Assembly (NCBI GenBank): GCA_030761205.1
Contig: JAULJL010000005.1
Location: forward strand, 4,799,501-4,863,500
Direction: 5' to 3'
DNA from: Fremontodendron californicum
Lineage: Eukaryota > Streptophyta > Magnoliopsida > Malvales > Malvaceae
DNA length: 64,000 nucleotides
The notes under the pieces were generated by a model. The model searched no databases. It was not told where the DNA came from and was given only the letters and a program-made list of their open reading frames with translations. Both the position numbers and the translations under genes were made by a program. Shown here piece after piece: positions 22,608 through 35,494 of this stretch; position 1 is the stretch's first letter, and each line of letters begins with the position of its first letter.

Positions 22608-24821
22608 TGTAAGAACCGAACTTAGTCTGGGCCAAACCCGAGTTAGGCCCAAACTTGTTTGCGGTGTCCAATAGGACCCATACCCTCTGCCTTTACCTAA
22701 TTTGGGCATGCCAGACAGCAGGCCCACTTGTATGTCCAGTGGCCTAGGTAGGCCAAGCCCAATCCCAGGCAGGCCAAACCCAAGCCCTGGCCCAGCACCA
22801 GCCTCTCCCACACCCCGAACCTAGCCCCCTACAACCCTACTGCCCCTGCCTTGCACGCCACCCCTACTGACACCACCACCCTAGGTAGCAACCCCTACAC
22901 TGCCTAGTCCTTGACACCACGGCAGCCACCCCCCAACACTTAACCACCCACCCACACTCAACCTCCTACAAAAGGCCATCAGCCAAGAACCCCGACCTCC
23001 ACGAAGAACACCCAGACACAACACAAAAAACCTCTCCACCATTCGGATCCCAACCCACTACACAAAGCCACCACCGTTCGACCATTCTCAACAATACCAA
23101 TGCTCCAGCACCACCCTCAACAACCAACAATTCGGATCACCAAAATCAAATCCAAAGACCCGAGCCCTCACCACTGCCTAACCCTCAGCAAGAAAACCAA
23201 AAAAAAGGCCCGAGACTTCCACCCTCAACTCCACCGTGACTCCCTCCATTACCAAACCCATACCCCCACACACACAACAACCAAAAAAAAAAACTCAGCA
23301 AACAAAAAACCAACATCACATGCAGGCCTAGGGTTTCGGGTTTGTGGGATTCGGGTAGTTTAGGCCCACTACGGGAAGACCCAAATGGCAGAAAGATGGG
23401 AAATGGATGAAGGAGACTTCGGTGAGGGTTTTGGCCCAGTCCGACGGTGGACGGTGGCCATGGCGAAGGTTGCAACCGCAACCTCTAAAACTTAGATCTA
23501 GCCTTTTGGGCTTGTTTCCGGGGAGATCTAGCTAGGAAACGGAGGGGAGAGGGAGAATAGGAGAATTTTGGCGATTTTTGGGGCATATCGGCCGTCGATG
23601 AATGGCGGCCGACGGTGGACCGACGTCAGATTCTGGGTTGGTGGCTGGGTTCGGGGACTGGTTCTAGAGAGAATGGAGAGGGGTTTGGGGAGTTAGAGAG
23701 AGAGAGACAAAAGGCTGAAAATGAAGAAAAAAATTTTGGGGTTTATATAGACGACGAAAATGACGTCGTTTGGTAAGGAGAAGGATCTGCGCCTGGACCC
23801 GGATCTGACCCGGGGTTCACGCACCTAACCCGAACCTAGACAAAAAGAAAAAGAAAAAAAAAGGAAGAAAGAAAGAAAAGAAAAAAAAAAGAAAAAAAAA
23901 GGAAGAAAAAAGAAGAAAGTTTTAATATATTAATTCTCTCAGAAATTTCATCCGAGCATCCTAATTCCAGCTTTACGCACTTTTCAAAGGTGAATTTTAT
24001 TTTATGTTTATTCATGATTCTATTTATTTACTTTATTTTACGTTATTTTAATTTATTATTTCATTTTTTTTACTTTACTTTATTTGATTATTTGTTTATT
24101 TATGTTATTATAATTATTATTATTATTATCACTATTACTGTTATTATTATTATTATCATTATCATTATTGTTATTATTATTATTATTGTTGTTGTTGTTG
24201 TTTTCAAATACGTTATTAATCTATTTCTTTAAAAAAAAAAAAAAAGAGATAATAAATAAATAATAGAATATATTAAAAAGTATATATTTTTGGATGTCAT
24301 AAATATTTGGTTAGAATTATTTTTTACTCTTTGCCGCGTCTGCCGGGGAGAATATCATCAATTGCCGACGACGAAATTCGAAGGATGTCACAGTTGTGAT
24401 TCCTAAGATATCTTGAGGTGAGAGGATCTCGTTAAATACCACCAAGAGTGTTGGAAATATTTAATGAGTATTCTCGATAATAAATTTACGTTCACTTTCG
24501 TTTTCAAAAAAATAATAACAATTCTAGAAAAATTCAAAAAAAAAATGTTTTTGAAAATAAAATAAAAGAGAGTTAGTTTTAAATACCGATGTCAAGTCCA
24601 TTAAATTGAGATTTAAGATAACACGTGATTAAATGGTACCGTTTTCTAAACGGGCGTTGCGGGGGTGCTAATCCTTCCCCGCACGTAACCGACTCCCGAA
24701 CCTGATTTTGTTTTCTCTCTGGTTTAAAACGCAGACTTTGAAACTAGTTTTAAAATGTTTTAATTAATTTTAAAATATTTCACTAAAATCGGTTTTAATA
24801 GGTGGCCAATCACATCTAACA
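22608..24821 (+). mobile_element. Probable long LTR of a Ty3/gypsy (Tat-like) retrotransposon
   Basis: A 2.2-kb block starts TGTAAGAACCGAAC and ends near CACATCTAACA. It holds C-rich DNA, an AT-rich part with an (ATT)n tract, and a conserved-looking AATCCTTCCCCGCACGTAACC segment. A PBS-like TTGGTGGCGACTCC lies about 7 bp after the presumed end. Long LTRs with a TGGCGACTCC primer site are known from Tat/Ogre-type gypsy elements; that assignment is my inference. Only one LTR is visible and no gag-pol follows, so the element is truncated. ORFs in the C-rich portion are not supported as genes. Confidence 0.5.
24106..24215 (+). repeat. (ATT)n/(GTT)n microsatellite
   Basis: Imperfect ATT repeats grade into a GTT run. 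The ORF across it translates to poly-Ile/Val and is not a gene. Confidence 0.85.
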
Positions 24822-24828
24822 AAAAAGA

Positions 24829-26160
24829 TTGGTGGCGACTCCATTTTTTGTTTTCAAAATCATCTAGCAGTCGAAAAACCATTATGACAGCTTGGCCATC
24901 CGCTGGGGAATTTAAGAGTCGAGTCGTAAATTAATCATATGTTATCTTAAAATCTCGATTTAATGGATTCCATTGGTCTTTAATTTCAATTCTCTCATTT
25001 TTAATTTTCTTTATTTATTAATTTAGTTATGCATTTATTATTATTATTCTTTTTATCTTTATTTTGCTTACATTTAGGTCTTGGTATTCGTTATTTTTTT
25101 TCATTCATGTTTTTTTAATTATGTTCTTTTTGTATTTTTTTTATTCTAATAATTATGAAATGTTTAGAATAAGGGGTCATAGACAAATAGTCGAAGGTTT
25201 GTTTGTTCCTTCTCACACACAAACACATACATTTCATACATAAGCTCTATACCCGAGCTATATCCCTTTAGATGGAAGTAAAGTACCTACGCTCTCGTGA
25301 GGTAATAACCTCCGCATAGGCTAGCGAAACATTTCCGGAGTAATAAAGTACCTACGCTTTCGTGAGGTGATAACCTCAGCATAAGCCTGGAAAATATACT
25401 CTAACAAATTGAACCCGTTTAACTCGGGGTGCCTTACTAGCCTTCACAGGCGATAGTGAGGAGCAATTTGGGGCCTTTAAAACCTAATTCAACCTCATGT
25501 AGTGAACTTAGGCAGAGCCATATCAAATTTTCGATTGGATATCCCCGAAATTAGGAACACATGGAGGAACATTTGTGATCTTTCGCTATTTGTTTTACAT
25601 TCCGAACAAACACTATAGATTGGGAAATGATGAACGTACATTGTGCTGCTCGCAATAAGTTACATATTTTGCCCCGAAAGCACCGTCATGCATAAATAAT
25701 TTCATACTGTTGGGGAAATGTTCATTAACATTTTGAATTTGTAAATATGAAAATTCTTTCCTTCAAGCACCCCTGCATTTCGCACATCTCGTACATTTCA
25801 CGCATTAATGCACTTTTAAATAAAGCATGTACATTTATAATTGTATTTTTTATTTTACGGTGATAATAATCTCATTTGTTAAATTGCATAAACACTTATT
25901 GATTGATTAAATAAGAATTGCATAATGATAGTGTTGAATAAATATTTGGACACTCTTGCCATAATAAGACCCATTACCTCAAAAGTTTTTTATAAAAAAT
26001 GGTTTTTTAAAATAATATTTTGATTTTTGCGGGGAAAATATGTTTCAAAAAAAAATCGTGGATTGAATTTGGGGGCAAATTTTGTTTTTGCCACCTATTA
26101 CATACTTTTTATCATATTTTTTTACTTTAATTATAAATTATTATAATTATAATTAAAAAA
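24829..26160 (+). mobile_element. Leader/5' remnant of the Tat-like retrotransposon
   Basis: This begins with the PBS-like TTGGTGGCGACTCC and a further CCATCCGCTGGGGAATTTAAGAG segment. Further on, a roughly 65-bp unit starting AAAGTACCTACGCT is tandemly repeated (25281 and 25347). No gag or pol frame is present, which would fit the long untranslated leader of this retrotransposon type, cut before its coding part. The right boundary is uncertain. Confidence 0.45.
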
Positions 26161-26179
26161 AAGTTAAAATAATTATTTA

Positions 26180-26181
<2 letters not shown>

Positions 26182-26222
<41 letters not shown>
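26182..26222. repeat. (TA)n microsatellite
   Basis: Uninterrupted TA run of about 40 bp. Confidence 0.9.
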
Positions 26223-26223
<1 letters not shown>

Positions 26224-27259
26224 ACCGGCAAAAAAAGTTCACATAGCCAAAATAATGCCACCTCAACAAATTTAACGCAACAAATAATTTAACGGTTGAA
26301 CGATTATCTTTAATCCGATATTCGATAAAAATATAAAGATTAAAGTCACTGATATTGCGGTAAATTAGGAACCAAATCCTTAAAATTGGTATAGTAAAAG
26401 GAACAATCTTAGATTTTAGTTAAATTTAATTATTTTATTAATTTGGTGGAACAATATTCATTTGAAACTATAAGAACTTGAGAACATTTTCCACAAACAG
26501 GCCTTTCTTCTTGTTCAAAAGAGCCTGTTTGGAATCAGTTTAATTAGAAAATCCTAGAAAATTAGTGAAGTACTTTTCCCACCTAATTGACTTAACTCAA
26601 GAGGTGATTAAGAGTATATTTTTGAGGTTTGGTTCGTCTCTTAATTAAATCAGGACAAATAAAAGAGAAATAATCAAAGAAATCCCAATTCACTATTCAA
26701 TTCAAACAGAATATCTATTTTCAATTCCCTGATCTACAACCCACAAAATTTTATACTTAAAATTTTATAATATTATCACTGAATATATTGTTTGCACTTT
26801 GGTGCTTCATTTGGTCTAATGCCTGAAACGGTCCATCCAGAACTCATTCAAGGTAATTATGAGGAGACTCGCATTTAACTAACGAGATATTTATCCACTT
26901 TGCTTAGAAAATTTTATAATTTTTTCTCATAAAAAATGTTTCACGAATATAAATTTAAATCTTTATATGTATATATAGATATATATATATATTATAACGA
27001 ATATTCACAATTTTTCAATATAAATTTGGAAGCATCACCAAATTTAAGTCATTCATGTCTCACTTAATCGCAAGCAATGCTTCGACCGAAAGAGCAATTT
27101 TACCTTCTTTTAACAATCAACTGGATTTCTTTTTTCTTTTTTCTTTTTAAATCAAACTATCGAGCTTGCAAGTTGTAATATCAGTAACTTGATCATAAGA
27201 AAAAGTTAATACATCCTAAAAAAAAGTTAATGTTATAGTGTAGCAATATTGAAGCCTCA

Positions 27260-27468
27260 CCACCGAGCGCTAGCTCAAGTGGTACCGGCTCTAGCTTGGG
27301 GCATGCAGCATGTCTGCCGTCCCGAGTTCGAGTCTTGGCACTTGGGTGCTGAAAAAAGCGGGGTGTCAGGGTGGTGGTTCCCTTGAGCAGCCCCCCAGTT
27401 GGTAAGGTGGGCCACATCCTAAGGGTGGGGTCTACCCCAAGTCTGGATGATCAAAAAAAAAAAAAAAA
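27260..27468 (+). mobile_element. tRNA-derived SINE
   Basis: A 209-bp insert with an A-box-like TAGCTCAAGTGG (27271-27282), a B-box-like GAGTTCGAGTC (27324-27334) about 50 bp later, and a 3' A-tail of about 17 bases. It is flanked by the perfect 12-bp duplication ATTGAAGCCTCA (27248-27259 and 27469-27480). The paralogous segment near 38243-38260 has this 12-mer once and no insert. Internal polymerase III promoter, A-tail and duplication length together define a SINE mobilised by LINE machinery. The perfect duplication implies a fairly recent insertion. Confidence 0.95.
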
Positions 27469-27756
27469 ATTGAAGCCTCAAATTAAATTATTGACCAAGT
27501 TCGAGGGTAATTAGCTTCTTATTCATCCCAAAACTCTTAAAGTTATTATTGTACCCTTGCTTGCATTAATGAAGCTGTTAGGAAGCATTCAAGTCTTTTC
27601 AATGCTTCCTTTCCTGATCACCACAATTTTTTTTTCAACTTGAAGTATTAGTATGAACTAATCTTGAAGTTACTGTATTATAAATGTTTATATATGCATG
27701 AATTCAATTCATTCATATCTTTAGGTGCATGAAAAAAAAAAACCCATTTGTATGAT

Positions 27757-27984
27757 TAGACCTGCTCATGGATTGGATAGTCCGTGCAGTAATTTTTATG
27801 ATCCGTGCCGACCCGAATCACTGTTTAATTAATAAATTTTTTTTAAATTTAATTATAAAATTAATATAAGAATAATTTTTTATTAATATAGTGAACAGTA
27901 ACCTGACCCGTCCAAAACCGAACCTGAGTAATGTGAAAAAATTTCGGACCATGGCCGGGCTCAGTCCGGCCATGAACAGGTCTA
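27757..27984. mobile_element. hAT-type MITE (TAGACCTGCTCATGG family)
   Basis: 228 bp with inverted ends TAGACCTGCTCATGG and TAGACCTGTTCATGG. The flanking 8-mers TGTATGAT and TGTCTGAC agree at 6 of 8 positions. The interior has ACCCG/CGGGC-rich arms and an AT-rich centre. Non-coding. Confidence 0.8.
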
Positions 27985-28133
27985 TGTCTGACCTGATATT
28001 TTCACTTCAGTGGAGAGACTTAAAATTTTGTCTACTTTGGCAGCTTCTACGGATAGGGCGAGAGGGATTCAAGAAGTTCGAATAAACATAGAACTCTGCT
28101 AAATTGGTCAATATGGATAAATAATTTATTATA

Positions 28134-31100
28134 GCTTCTGTTCCATTTTTCTCCATTTAGTTTTGGTTTCTGTTAGCTACTGTTCTCCCTTTGGTTTCTG
28201 TTCCATTTTCCCCTTTAGTTTTTGTTTTTGTTTCTGTTTCATTCTCTTTGGCTGAGTGTTGCTTTCGATTGGTTACTATTGATGCTTTATAGAGGTTATA
28301 AGAAAAAACAAAAAACGACATCAGGGGCATAAAAAAAACAAAATCAGGGGCATGTATTATTATAGGGGTAAAAAAAGAAACCCACATCAGGGGCAGGAGC
28401 AGGTTTTCTGCAAATGAAGGAAAAAAATTCAGCTGTTTACTTTATTGGTTTGGAAATAGGGTAGGTGTCCTTAGAGGCAGAGCAGGTTCCTGCAAATGAT
28501 GAAAACAACAAATGTGTTGTAACACTGGGAAACACAAAAAATAGAGGGAAGGTCGCGGCAAAAAAAAATTAAATTGGTATAAACACTGTTTTCCATACCA
28601 AAAAATCACGCTTTTCTTTACCCTTTCTCTCGTGTCATTCCCCTACTCCATTAGCTTCAGAAGCTCCTTTCTCTTTTTTGCCTCTCTGATTGACTTGCGT
28701 TGGTACTGTTTTGCAGAGCCACATTTCATCATTGCTGTCCTGTTAATTTACGTCTGCTGTGTGCTTCTTCTTCAAGCTAAGTTTTTCTCTTTTCCTTTCT
28801 CTCAAACTGGCTATGCGTTTTATGCTTTCCTTCTTCCACCTTGGTAAGGGAAATGAAAATACAAGCTTTCCCATTTTCCAGCCATGTCTGTCGATTGTGT
28901 TATTTCTGCCCACCCTTTGTTTGTTAAAATGTCTTCTTTTTTATTCTTTGGCTTCTGCTCCCTCTTTTTGGTGTTGCTTTTAGCTGCTCATTCAGATTTC
29001 AATTGCTTATCGACTGTTTGCATGAATTCGATTGCTTATCGACTGTTTGCATGAAGGGAATATTATATAATGTTTTTCTTAAGCTTGCTATCACGCATCA
29101 TGTTAGAATCTATTTCTTTAGGATGTCCTTCGAGGGTTGATGGAATCATTTATACTCTTTGTAACTGATTTTTTGTTTGCTGACTATTTGACAGGTTTTC
29201 ATTTCTGTTCTTAATCCGGTAAGAAACAAGAAACAACAAACTTCAATCTGTTTTCCTGAATGCATCTTTTTCTCACTTCTTTTCTACCCTGTTCTATTTC
29301 TGATTCTTGATGTGTATGTTCTGCTTTTCATCCATGTACAATGATTGAAAATAAGTTTTCTTTAGCAGTTTTTATTATGCTATGACTGACCGTTTATTTC
29401 ATTTTTCTATTTGTAGGTGTTTGCAGCCTGTGCTATTTTGTGACTGTGCTGATTTTGTTGCAAATCCGTTTCTTCAGGTTTGCTGCCAAAACTTCTGTTT
29501 ATAGTTTTCTGTGTTATTTCTTTCTCCCTTTGAAAAAAAAATGTTCAGATTTCCTTCACACGTTGTTGCTTATAGTTTTCTTTGTTGTTTCTATCCCTCT
29601 TGGAAATAAAAGAAGTTGTTTCATTTGTTGTTTTTAACAGGATTCAATCCCTTTTTTTTTCCTGAATAAAATATTGAAAGCGTGTAGAAGAAATATTCTA
29701 TTTGGTTATCTGCTGTGTTCTTTAAGATTGTATGCAATTTCTTTTTTATAAAAAATTATTGCCTGATCTTTTTCTGAATGTTCATGTATATCTTCTATTT
29801 TCATTGTATATATGTAGAATGTTTGTTGCCTAATCTACTATCCTATCACTGACCATTTATCTAATGCTTCTATTTGTAGCTGTTTGCAATCTGTGCTTCT
29901 TTGTATCTCTTCCAATCTTGCCACTGATCCAATCGCTCTCCATTTGTTTAGGTTTGCTTCACACACTGCTGCTTATTCTTTTCTATATATATATATATAT
30001 ATTTAGATGTTAATTCTTTACTTTGTTTGTTTCTGTGCTTTGTTGTTTCTCATCAACTTTGTATTACTGTTTTGTATGACATTACTTTCTGTTTAGTTAT
30101 TTAGTTTATTTGTTGTGTCATTGATTTGTAAAGCTCTGTATCCTACTGTTGCCAATGGATTGTCATTAACCTATGAGGTTAAATAGAGTGAGGAGGATGA
30201 AGAGTATTAGGAATCGACGAGTTAGAAATAGGCAAAACCATGATAGTTTGCAAGTTACACCAATTCCTAATGAAACATCTACGCGCATTGTTACACATGG
30301 GAATCCATCTTTGATTAGCGATGGAAAAGTTATTAAGCGATTTAAACAGCATTCTGCTGTTGATGTTAACGGGGATTTGCAAACTATTTCCACAAGTTCT
30401 GAAATTGCCCTGCTTGCCGAGCATGGTTCATCGTTACTTTCTCTTGATCCAATGCACATCAATTATGCAATTGGATCGAGTAGTTCTCTTCTCCATTCTT
30501 GCTCAGAAGATAGGATCGATCAGGTTGAGCGTGAAGCTACTGATGGTATAGATAGTGGTAAATACTTCTATTTCAAATTAATATGTTTTGTCTTATATTC
30601 TTCAAAACTTTTATTCTACTTAGATTTTTTTTTAAAAAAAAAAAAAAAACTTGGCTTCAACAGGGTCTTTGCTGCAAAATTCACTACCTGCAACATTTTC
30701 AAGTGGAAAACCTTCTGTTTATGATTCCACTATTAACAGTAAGTTCTTGATCTAAACCTATAAATTTACTTATCTATGTTTTTTGCTTTTTTAGACCTTA
30801 TTTGCCACTGAGGTTATGTCTTAAGTTGTCATTTCTTTGTAAAATCTTTGAAACTTATGAATTTATTATGTTTGGTAACCCTGTTCACAAGGGAGTTTTG
30901 CCTTTAAAAGTTATGTTCTTTTCATCTTATTATCAGTTTTTTTAATTGATTTGTCTATTTATTTTATAGGGAAATTTTTTGACGCGCTTAACTTGGGTGG
31001 TTTGAATTACACATGTCCTTATTGTGACGCAAAACTGTGGTATGACGAAAGGATAGTCAAATCAAGTACATCAAATTTGGTTGTTTTCGGTCTCTGTTGT

Positions 31101-34100
31101 AAAGAAGGTTCTGTGATTTTGCCCCCGTACAGAAATGCTCCACATTTCTTGGATTCTTTGCTGAATTATGTTGGTCTACAAAAATCATTAAGGTTTAGAG
31201 AAAACATTAGAATGTACAATTCTATGTTTCAGTTTACATCTATTGGTGGCAAAATTGATAAAAGCATCAATAACAGACCTGGTCCTTATGTTTTCAAAAT
31301 TGGAGGCCAGGTACATCATCGAATAGGATCCCTACTGCCCCCAGATGGACATGCTCCCAAATTTGCACAATTATATATTTGTGATACTGAGTACGAAATC
31401 TCAAACAGAATGCGATGCTTTGATAGCCTTGATGGTAAACACCAACCTGATCCAAGTATTGTTGAAGGGCTGATGCAGATGTTTGATGAAGTGAATGAAA
31501 TAGTTAAAGCTTTTAGGATGGCAAGGGATCGCTTTGTTGAAGCTGATTATCTTCCAATTCGATTACGTTTGATCAGCAGAACAGAATCAGTTGATAGGCG
31601 CTATGATATGCCCTCAGCCAGTGAAATTGTTGGTCTCCTAGCAGGAGAAACTGAAGGATCAGAAGATAGTCGTGATATTATTGTTGAACACAAGTTTGAT
31701 GGATTAAAACGCATCAGTGAATTGCACCCTCTATTGATGTCCATGCAGTATCCAGTGTTATTTCCTTATGGTGAGGCTGGATTTTCCTTGGGGATCCGAT
31801 ACAGAGCATCTCGAAAAAAAACTATGAAAGAGCGAACATGTCTGACAATGATGGAATACTATGCATACTTAGTTCAGCAACGAATTGCGACTGGGCATAC
31901 TCTACTTAGAGGTGGCAGAATTTTCCAGCAATTTATAGTTGATGCTTTCCTTTGTGTTGAATGGATGAGACTGCAATGGATACGAGATAATCAAAAACAA
32001 TTGAGATCTGAAGTTTACCAAGGGGTCAGGGATGCTGTCACTCGAGGAGACATGAATGCTCGAGCAATCGGAAAAAGAGTAATTCTTCCATCAACTTTTG
32101 TTTCTGGTCCTCGATTTCTATTTCAAAATTATCAAGATGCTATGGCTATTTGTAGACAATATGGTCGTCCTAATCTTTTCATTACTTTCACGTGCAATCC
32201 AAAGTGGCCAGAGGTTAATGAAGCTCTGTCAATGATTCATGGACAAAGGATTGAAGATCGACCTGATGTATTGACGAGACTATTTAAGCTTCGTCTAAAA
32301 TATCTGATGGATGATTTGATAAAAAAAACATTTTGGTGAAGTTATAGCAGGTATAAATATTCTCATTATTGAATACTTTTTTTTTTTGATAAAAAATTAT
32401 CTTCAAAGCTAAATCTAAATTCTTGATTTAAACTTTTTTTTAGCAGTGTACACAATTGAGTTCCAAAAAAGAGGCTTACCACATACGCATATTCTGTTGT
32501 GGCTGGAACCGAGCAGTAAATATTTAACAGCTACAGATATTGACAAGGCTATATCTGCAGAAATACCAAACAGAATTGCTGACCCTGTTGCACACAAAGC
32601 TGTTGTGGATTTTATGATACATGGTCCTTGTGGGTTTGTTAATCCGCAAGCTCCATGTATGAACAATGCACGATGCTCTAAGTTTTATCCCAAGCCATAT
32701 CAAGAACAAAATGTTATAGATGAAAGTGAATTTGTTGCTTATAGAAGAAGGGTGCCTGAAAGTGATGAAATGCTTGCGAAAAAATGGTATTCAATTGGAT
32801 TCAAGGTTTGTTGTAGCTCACAACATTGATCTTATTGTTAGGCATCAAGCTCATATCAATGTTGAGATTTGTAGCAAAACAAAATCCATTAAGTATCTTT
32901 TCAAATATATAAACAAGGGACCGGATAAAGTGAGGGCTGTTATCGAAAAGGTCAGCAATGTACGCGCCGCTGCTGGGGAAAAAACTGCAAACCAAGTTGA
33001 TGAAATCAAAATGTTTTTAGATTGTAGATACATTTCAGCTCACGAAGCATGTTGGCGTCTCTTTGGTTTTGATGTGCACCATAGAGAACCGACAGTTATC
33101 AGATTGCCGATTCACTTACAAAACCAACATTATATTACTTTTGCTGATAATGCTGATTTGTCAAATGTTCTTCAACAACCTCTGCTGGATAAAACTATGT
33201 TTACAGAATGGATGGAAGCAAATAAAATATATCCTCATGCTCGCACTTTGACATACACTGATTTCCCTACTAAGTGGGTTTGGTCTCAACGAGAAAAAAT
33301 ATGGAAGGAAAGAGAGAAAGCAAGGGCTATAGGATGCATCAATTTTATTCATCCCGCTGCTGGTGAACTTTATTTTTTAAGATTACTTCTAAACATTGTG
33401 AAAGGTGCAAAAGATTTTGAAGATATTAAAAGTGTTAATGGTGTTATTCATTCTTCATTCCAACAAGCATGTGAAGCACTTGGGCTATTGGGTGATGATA
33501 GAGAATGGCATGATGCAATACAACAAGCATCATTTTGGGCAACCGGTTTTGAACTTCGACAATTATTTGTGACTTTGATCATGTTTTGTGAAGTTTCTGA
33601 TTCTAAGACATTGTGGGAAAAAAATTGGCTTTACTTAGGTGAAGACATTCAATATCAATTGAGTCAGATGATTGGCGTCAAAAATTTCAAGATCTCTGAT
33701 AATGAACTAAAGAATCACATTCTGGTTAGTTTGGAGGAACTTTTAAATAAGAATGGTTCATCTTTAGTTCATTACAAATTGCCTTTACCATCTGCATCTA
33801 CAAGTCGTCTCAGTAATAATAGATTACTCAGAGAAGAAATTAGTTATGATTTGGGTGAATTAGAAGCTGAGCATGCACAATATTTTGTAAAACTTAATGT
33901 AGAGCAGAAAATTATTCATGAAGCTGTCCTTCAATCAGTTTACCATGATCAAGGGAAAATGTTCTTTGTCAATGGTCATGGTGGAACAGGAAAAACTTTC
34001 CTTTGGAAAACAATTATCACTGCTTTACGATCAAAGGGAAAAGTTGTGTTAGCAGTCGCTTCATCTGGTATTGCATCTCTTTTACTACCTGGTGAAAGAA

Positions 34101-35494
34101 CTGCCCATTCCAGATTTAAGATACCAATACAAATTGATGAAATCTCAACTTGCCAAATATCCCGCGGAACAGAACTTGCGAGGCTGATTGAGATTTCGAG
34201 CTTAATTGTTTGGGATGAAGCACCAATGATCCATCGCCATTGTTTAGAAGCATTTGAAAGAAGCCTTCAAGATGTGTTGCAAGTCAATATTAATGAAGAA
34301 GCAAAAAATATTTTTGGAGGGAAGACGATATTGCTCGGAGGAGATTTTAGACAAATACTGCATGTTGTTCCTTCTGGAACAAAATGTCAAATAGTTAATG
34401 CATCAATAAACACATCACCATTGTGGAAATTTTGTAATGTTTTTCACACTTAGAACGAATATGAGATTAAAGTCAACTTTTGGTGATGATGCTTCTAAAT
34501 TACAAATGGAAGCTTTTGCAAAATGGATTCTTGATATTGGTGATGGTCAAGTTAAATCTATTCATGATGATAAAGATGATTTTGGGGAATGGATAAAGAT
34601 ACCATCTGACTTATTATTGCACAATACAGATTCACCTATTTTTACACTGATTCAATCTGTTTATACAAATTTTGATAGATTATATACTGATTGTGTATAT
34701 CTTAGTGAGCGTGCTATTGTCACACCTTTTAATGAAACTGTTGATATTATCAATTATCATGTGCTAGCTTTGATACCTTCTGATGAGACTGTATATCGTA
34801 GTTTTGATTCAATTGCAAATGTTGTTGCTGAATTAGGAAAACATGATGCTTTATATCCTCTTGAGTTTTTAAATTCATTAAAGTTCCCTGGAATACCAAA
34901 TCATGAGTTGCATTTCAAACTAGGTTGTGTTGTTATGTTACTTCAAAATTTAAATCAATCACTAGGATTATGCAATGGTACCAGGTTGATTGTTACACAA
35001 TTAGCTCCAAATGTTGTTGAAGCTCTAATCATCACTGGTAACCATGCTGGGAAAAAAGTCTTTATACCCAATATATGCTTTACTGTTAAAGATCGCAAAT
35101 GGCCTTTTGTTTTCAAGCGAAAACAATTTCCTTTGAGGTTATCTTATGCAATGACAATTAATAAAAGTCAAGGCCAAACTCTTGAATCTGTTGGCCTGTA
35201 TTTACCAAGACCTGTTTTCACTCATGGCCAATTATATGTTGCTATTTCTCGAGAATAGCATCTCTGGAGGGCTGACCATAACTTGGACGATGTATATTCA
35301 TAGTTTTCACCATGAAGAGTGTGAAAATCCTGCAAAACAACAATAAAAGGTCAAGTAAGTATTTTTATTCAAGTAGCATAAAAAAAATATATATATTATT
35401 TATTGCTTTTAAAAAAGCATGCTTGATTTTAAAAATATACATTCATTTATTAATCTGATTAAAATTTTTTCTTTTTAATATTTAAAAAAAAATC
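28134..35494 (+). mobile_element. Helitron (rolling-circle transposon), boundaries approximate
   Basis: The left limit is where similarity to the duplicated block ends; the right limit is set before the hairpin repeat array at 35495. Between them lies a spliced Rep/Pif1 helicase gene (30173-35258). The 2-kb stretch 28134-30172 is T-rich with many polypyrimidine tracts and no convincing ORF, and may be the promoter and leader. I could not fix the expected 5'-TC and CTRR-3' termini, so a flanking insert may be included. Confidence 0.7.
30173..35258 (+). pseudogene. Helitron Rep/Pif1-type helicase, spliced, with a few small frame breaks
   Basis: Probable exons: 30173-30557, 30664-30738, 30970-32350, and 32447 onward (or 32444; the acceptor is TAGCAG), with GT-AG borders in matching phase. 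The N-terminal part has a Cys motif (TCPYCDAKLWY) as in plant Helitron proteins. The Helitron_like_N region includes FITFTCNPKWPE (about 32178-32213) and the HUH signature GLPHTHILLW (near 32474-32503), then KYLFKYINKG with the catalytic Tyr region (about 32893). The Pif1-like helicase has Walker A (GHGGTGKT, about 33976), Walker B (IVWDEAPM), GGDFRQ, TNMRL and AMTINKSQGQTL. It nicks and unwinds DNA in rolling-circle transposition. The frame is broken by single-base shifts at an A-run near 32320, an A-run near 32780, a T-run near 34440, and near 35256. Three are in homopolymers, so sequencing error or recent decay are both possible. Confidence 0.85.

Larger units (their letters stand above)
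26777..28133. repeat. Direct duplication, copy 1 of a GLP 3'-flank
   Basis: From CACTGAATATATTG to GGATAAATAATTTATTATA this block matches 37792-38533, the DNA just downstream of GLP-5. Copy 1 is longer because it carries a SINE (27260-27468) and, around 27613-27992, additional DNA with a MITE that copy 2 lacks. No GLP coding sequence adjoins copy 1. Confidence 0.85.

Noticed and set aside
23100..23481. Proline/threonine-rich ORFs in the C-rich region
   Set aside because: The region looks like part of a long LTR; ORFs exist on both strands and carry no recognisable domain.
27260..27340. A tRNA gene
   Set aside because: A- and B-boxes are present but there is no cloverleaf acceptor pairing, and the unit has an A-tail and target duplication; it is a SINE.
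28632..29637. Several Phe/Leu-rich ORFs upstream of the Helitron gene
   Set aside because: Polypyrimidine-rich DNA gives Phe, Leu and Ser runs in any frame; no splice pattern or domain.
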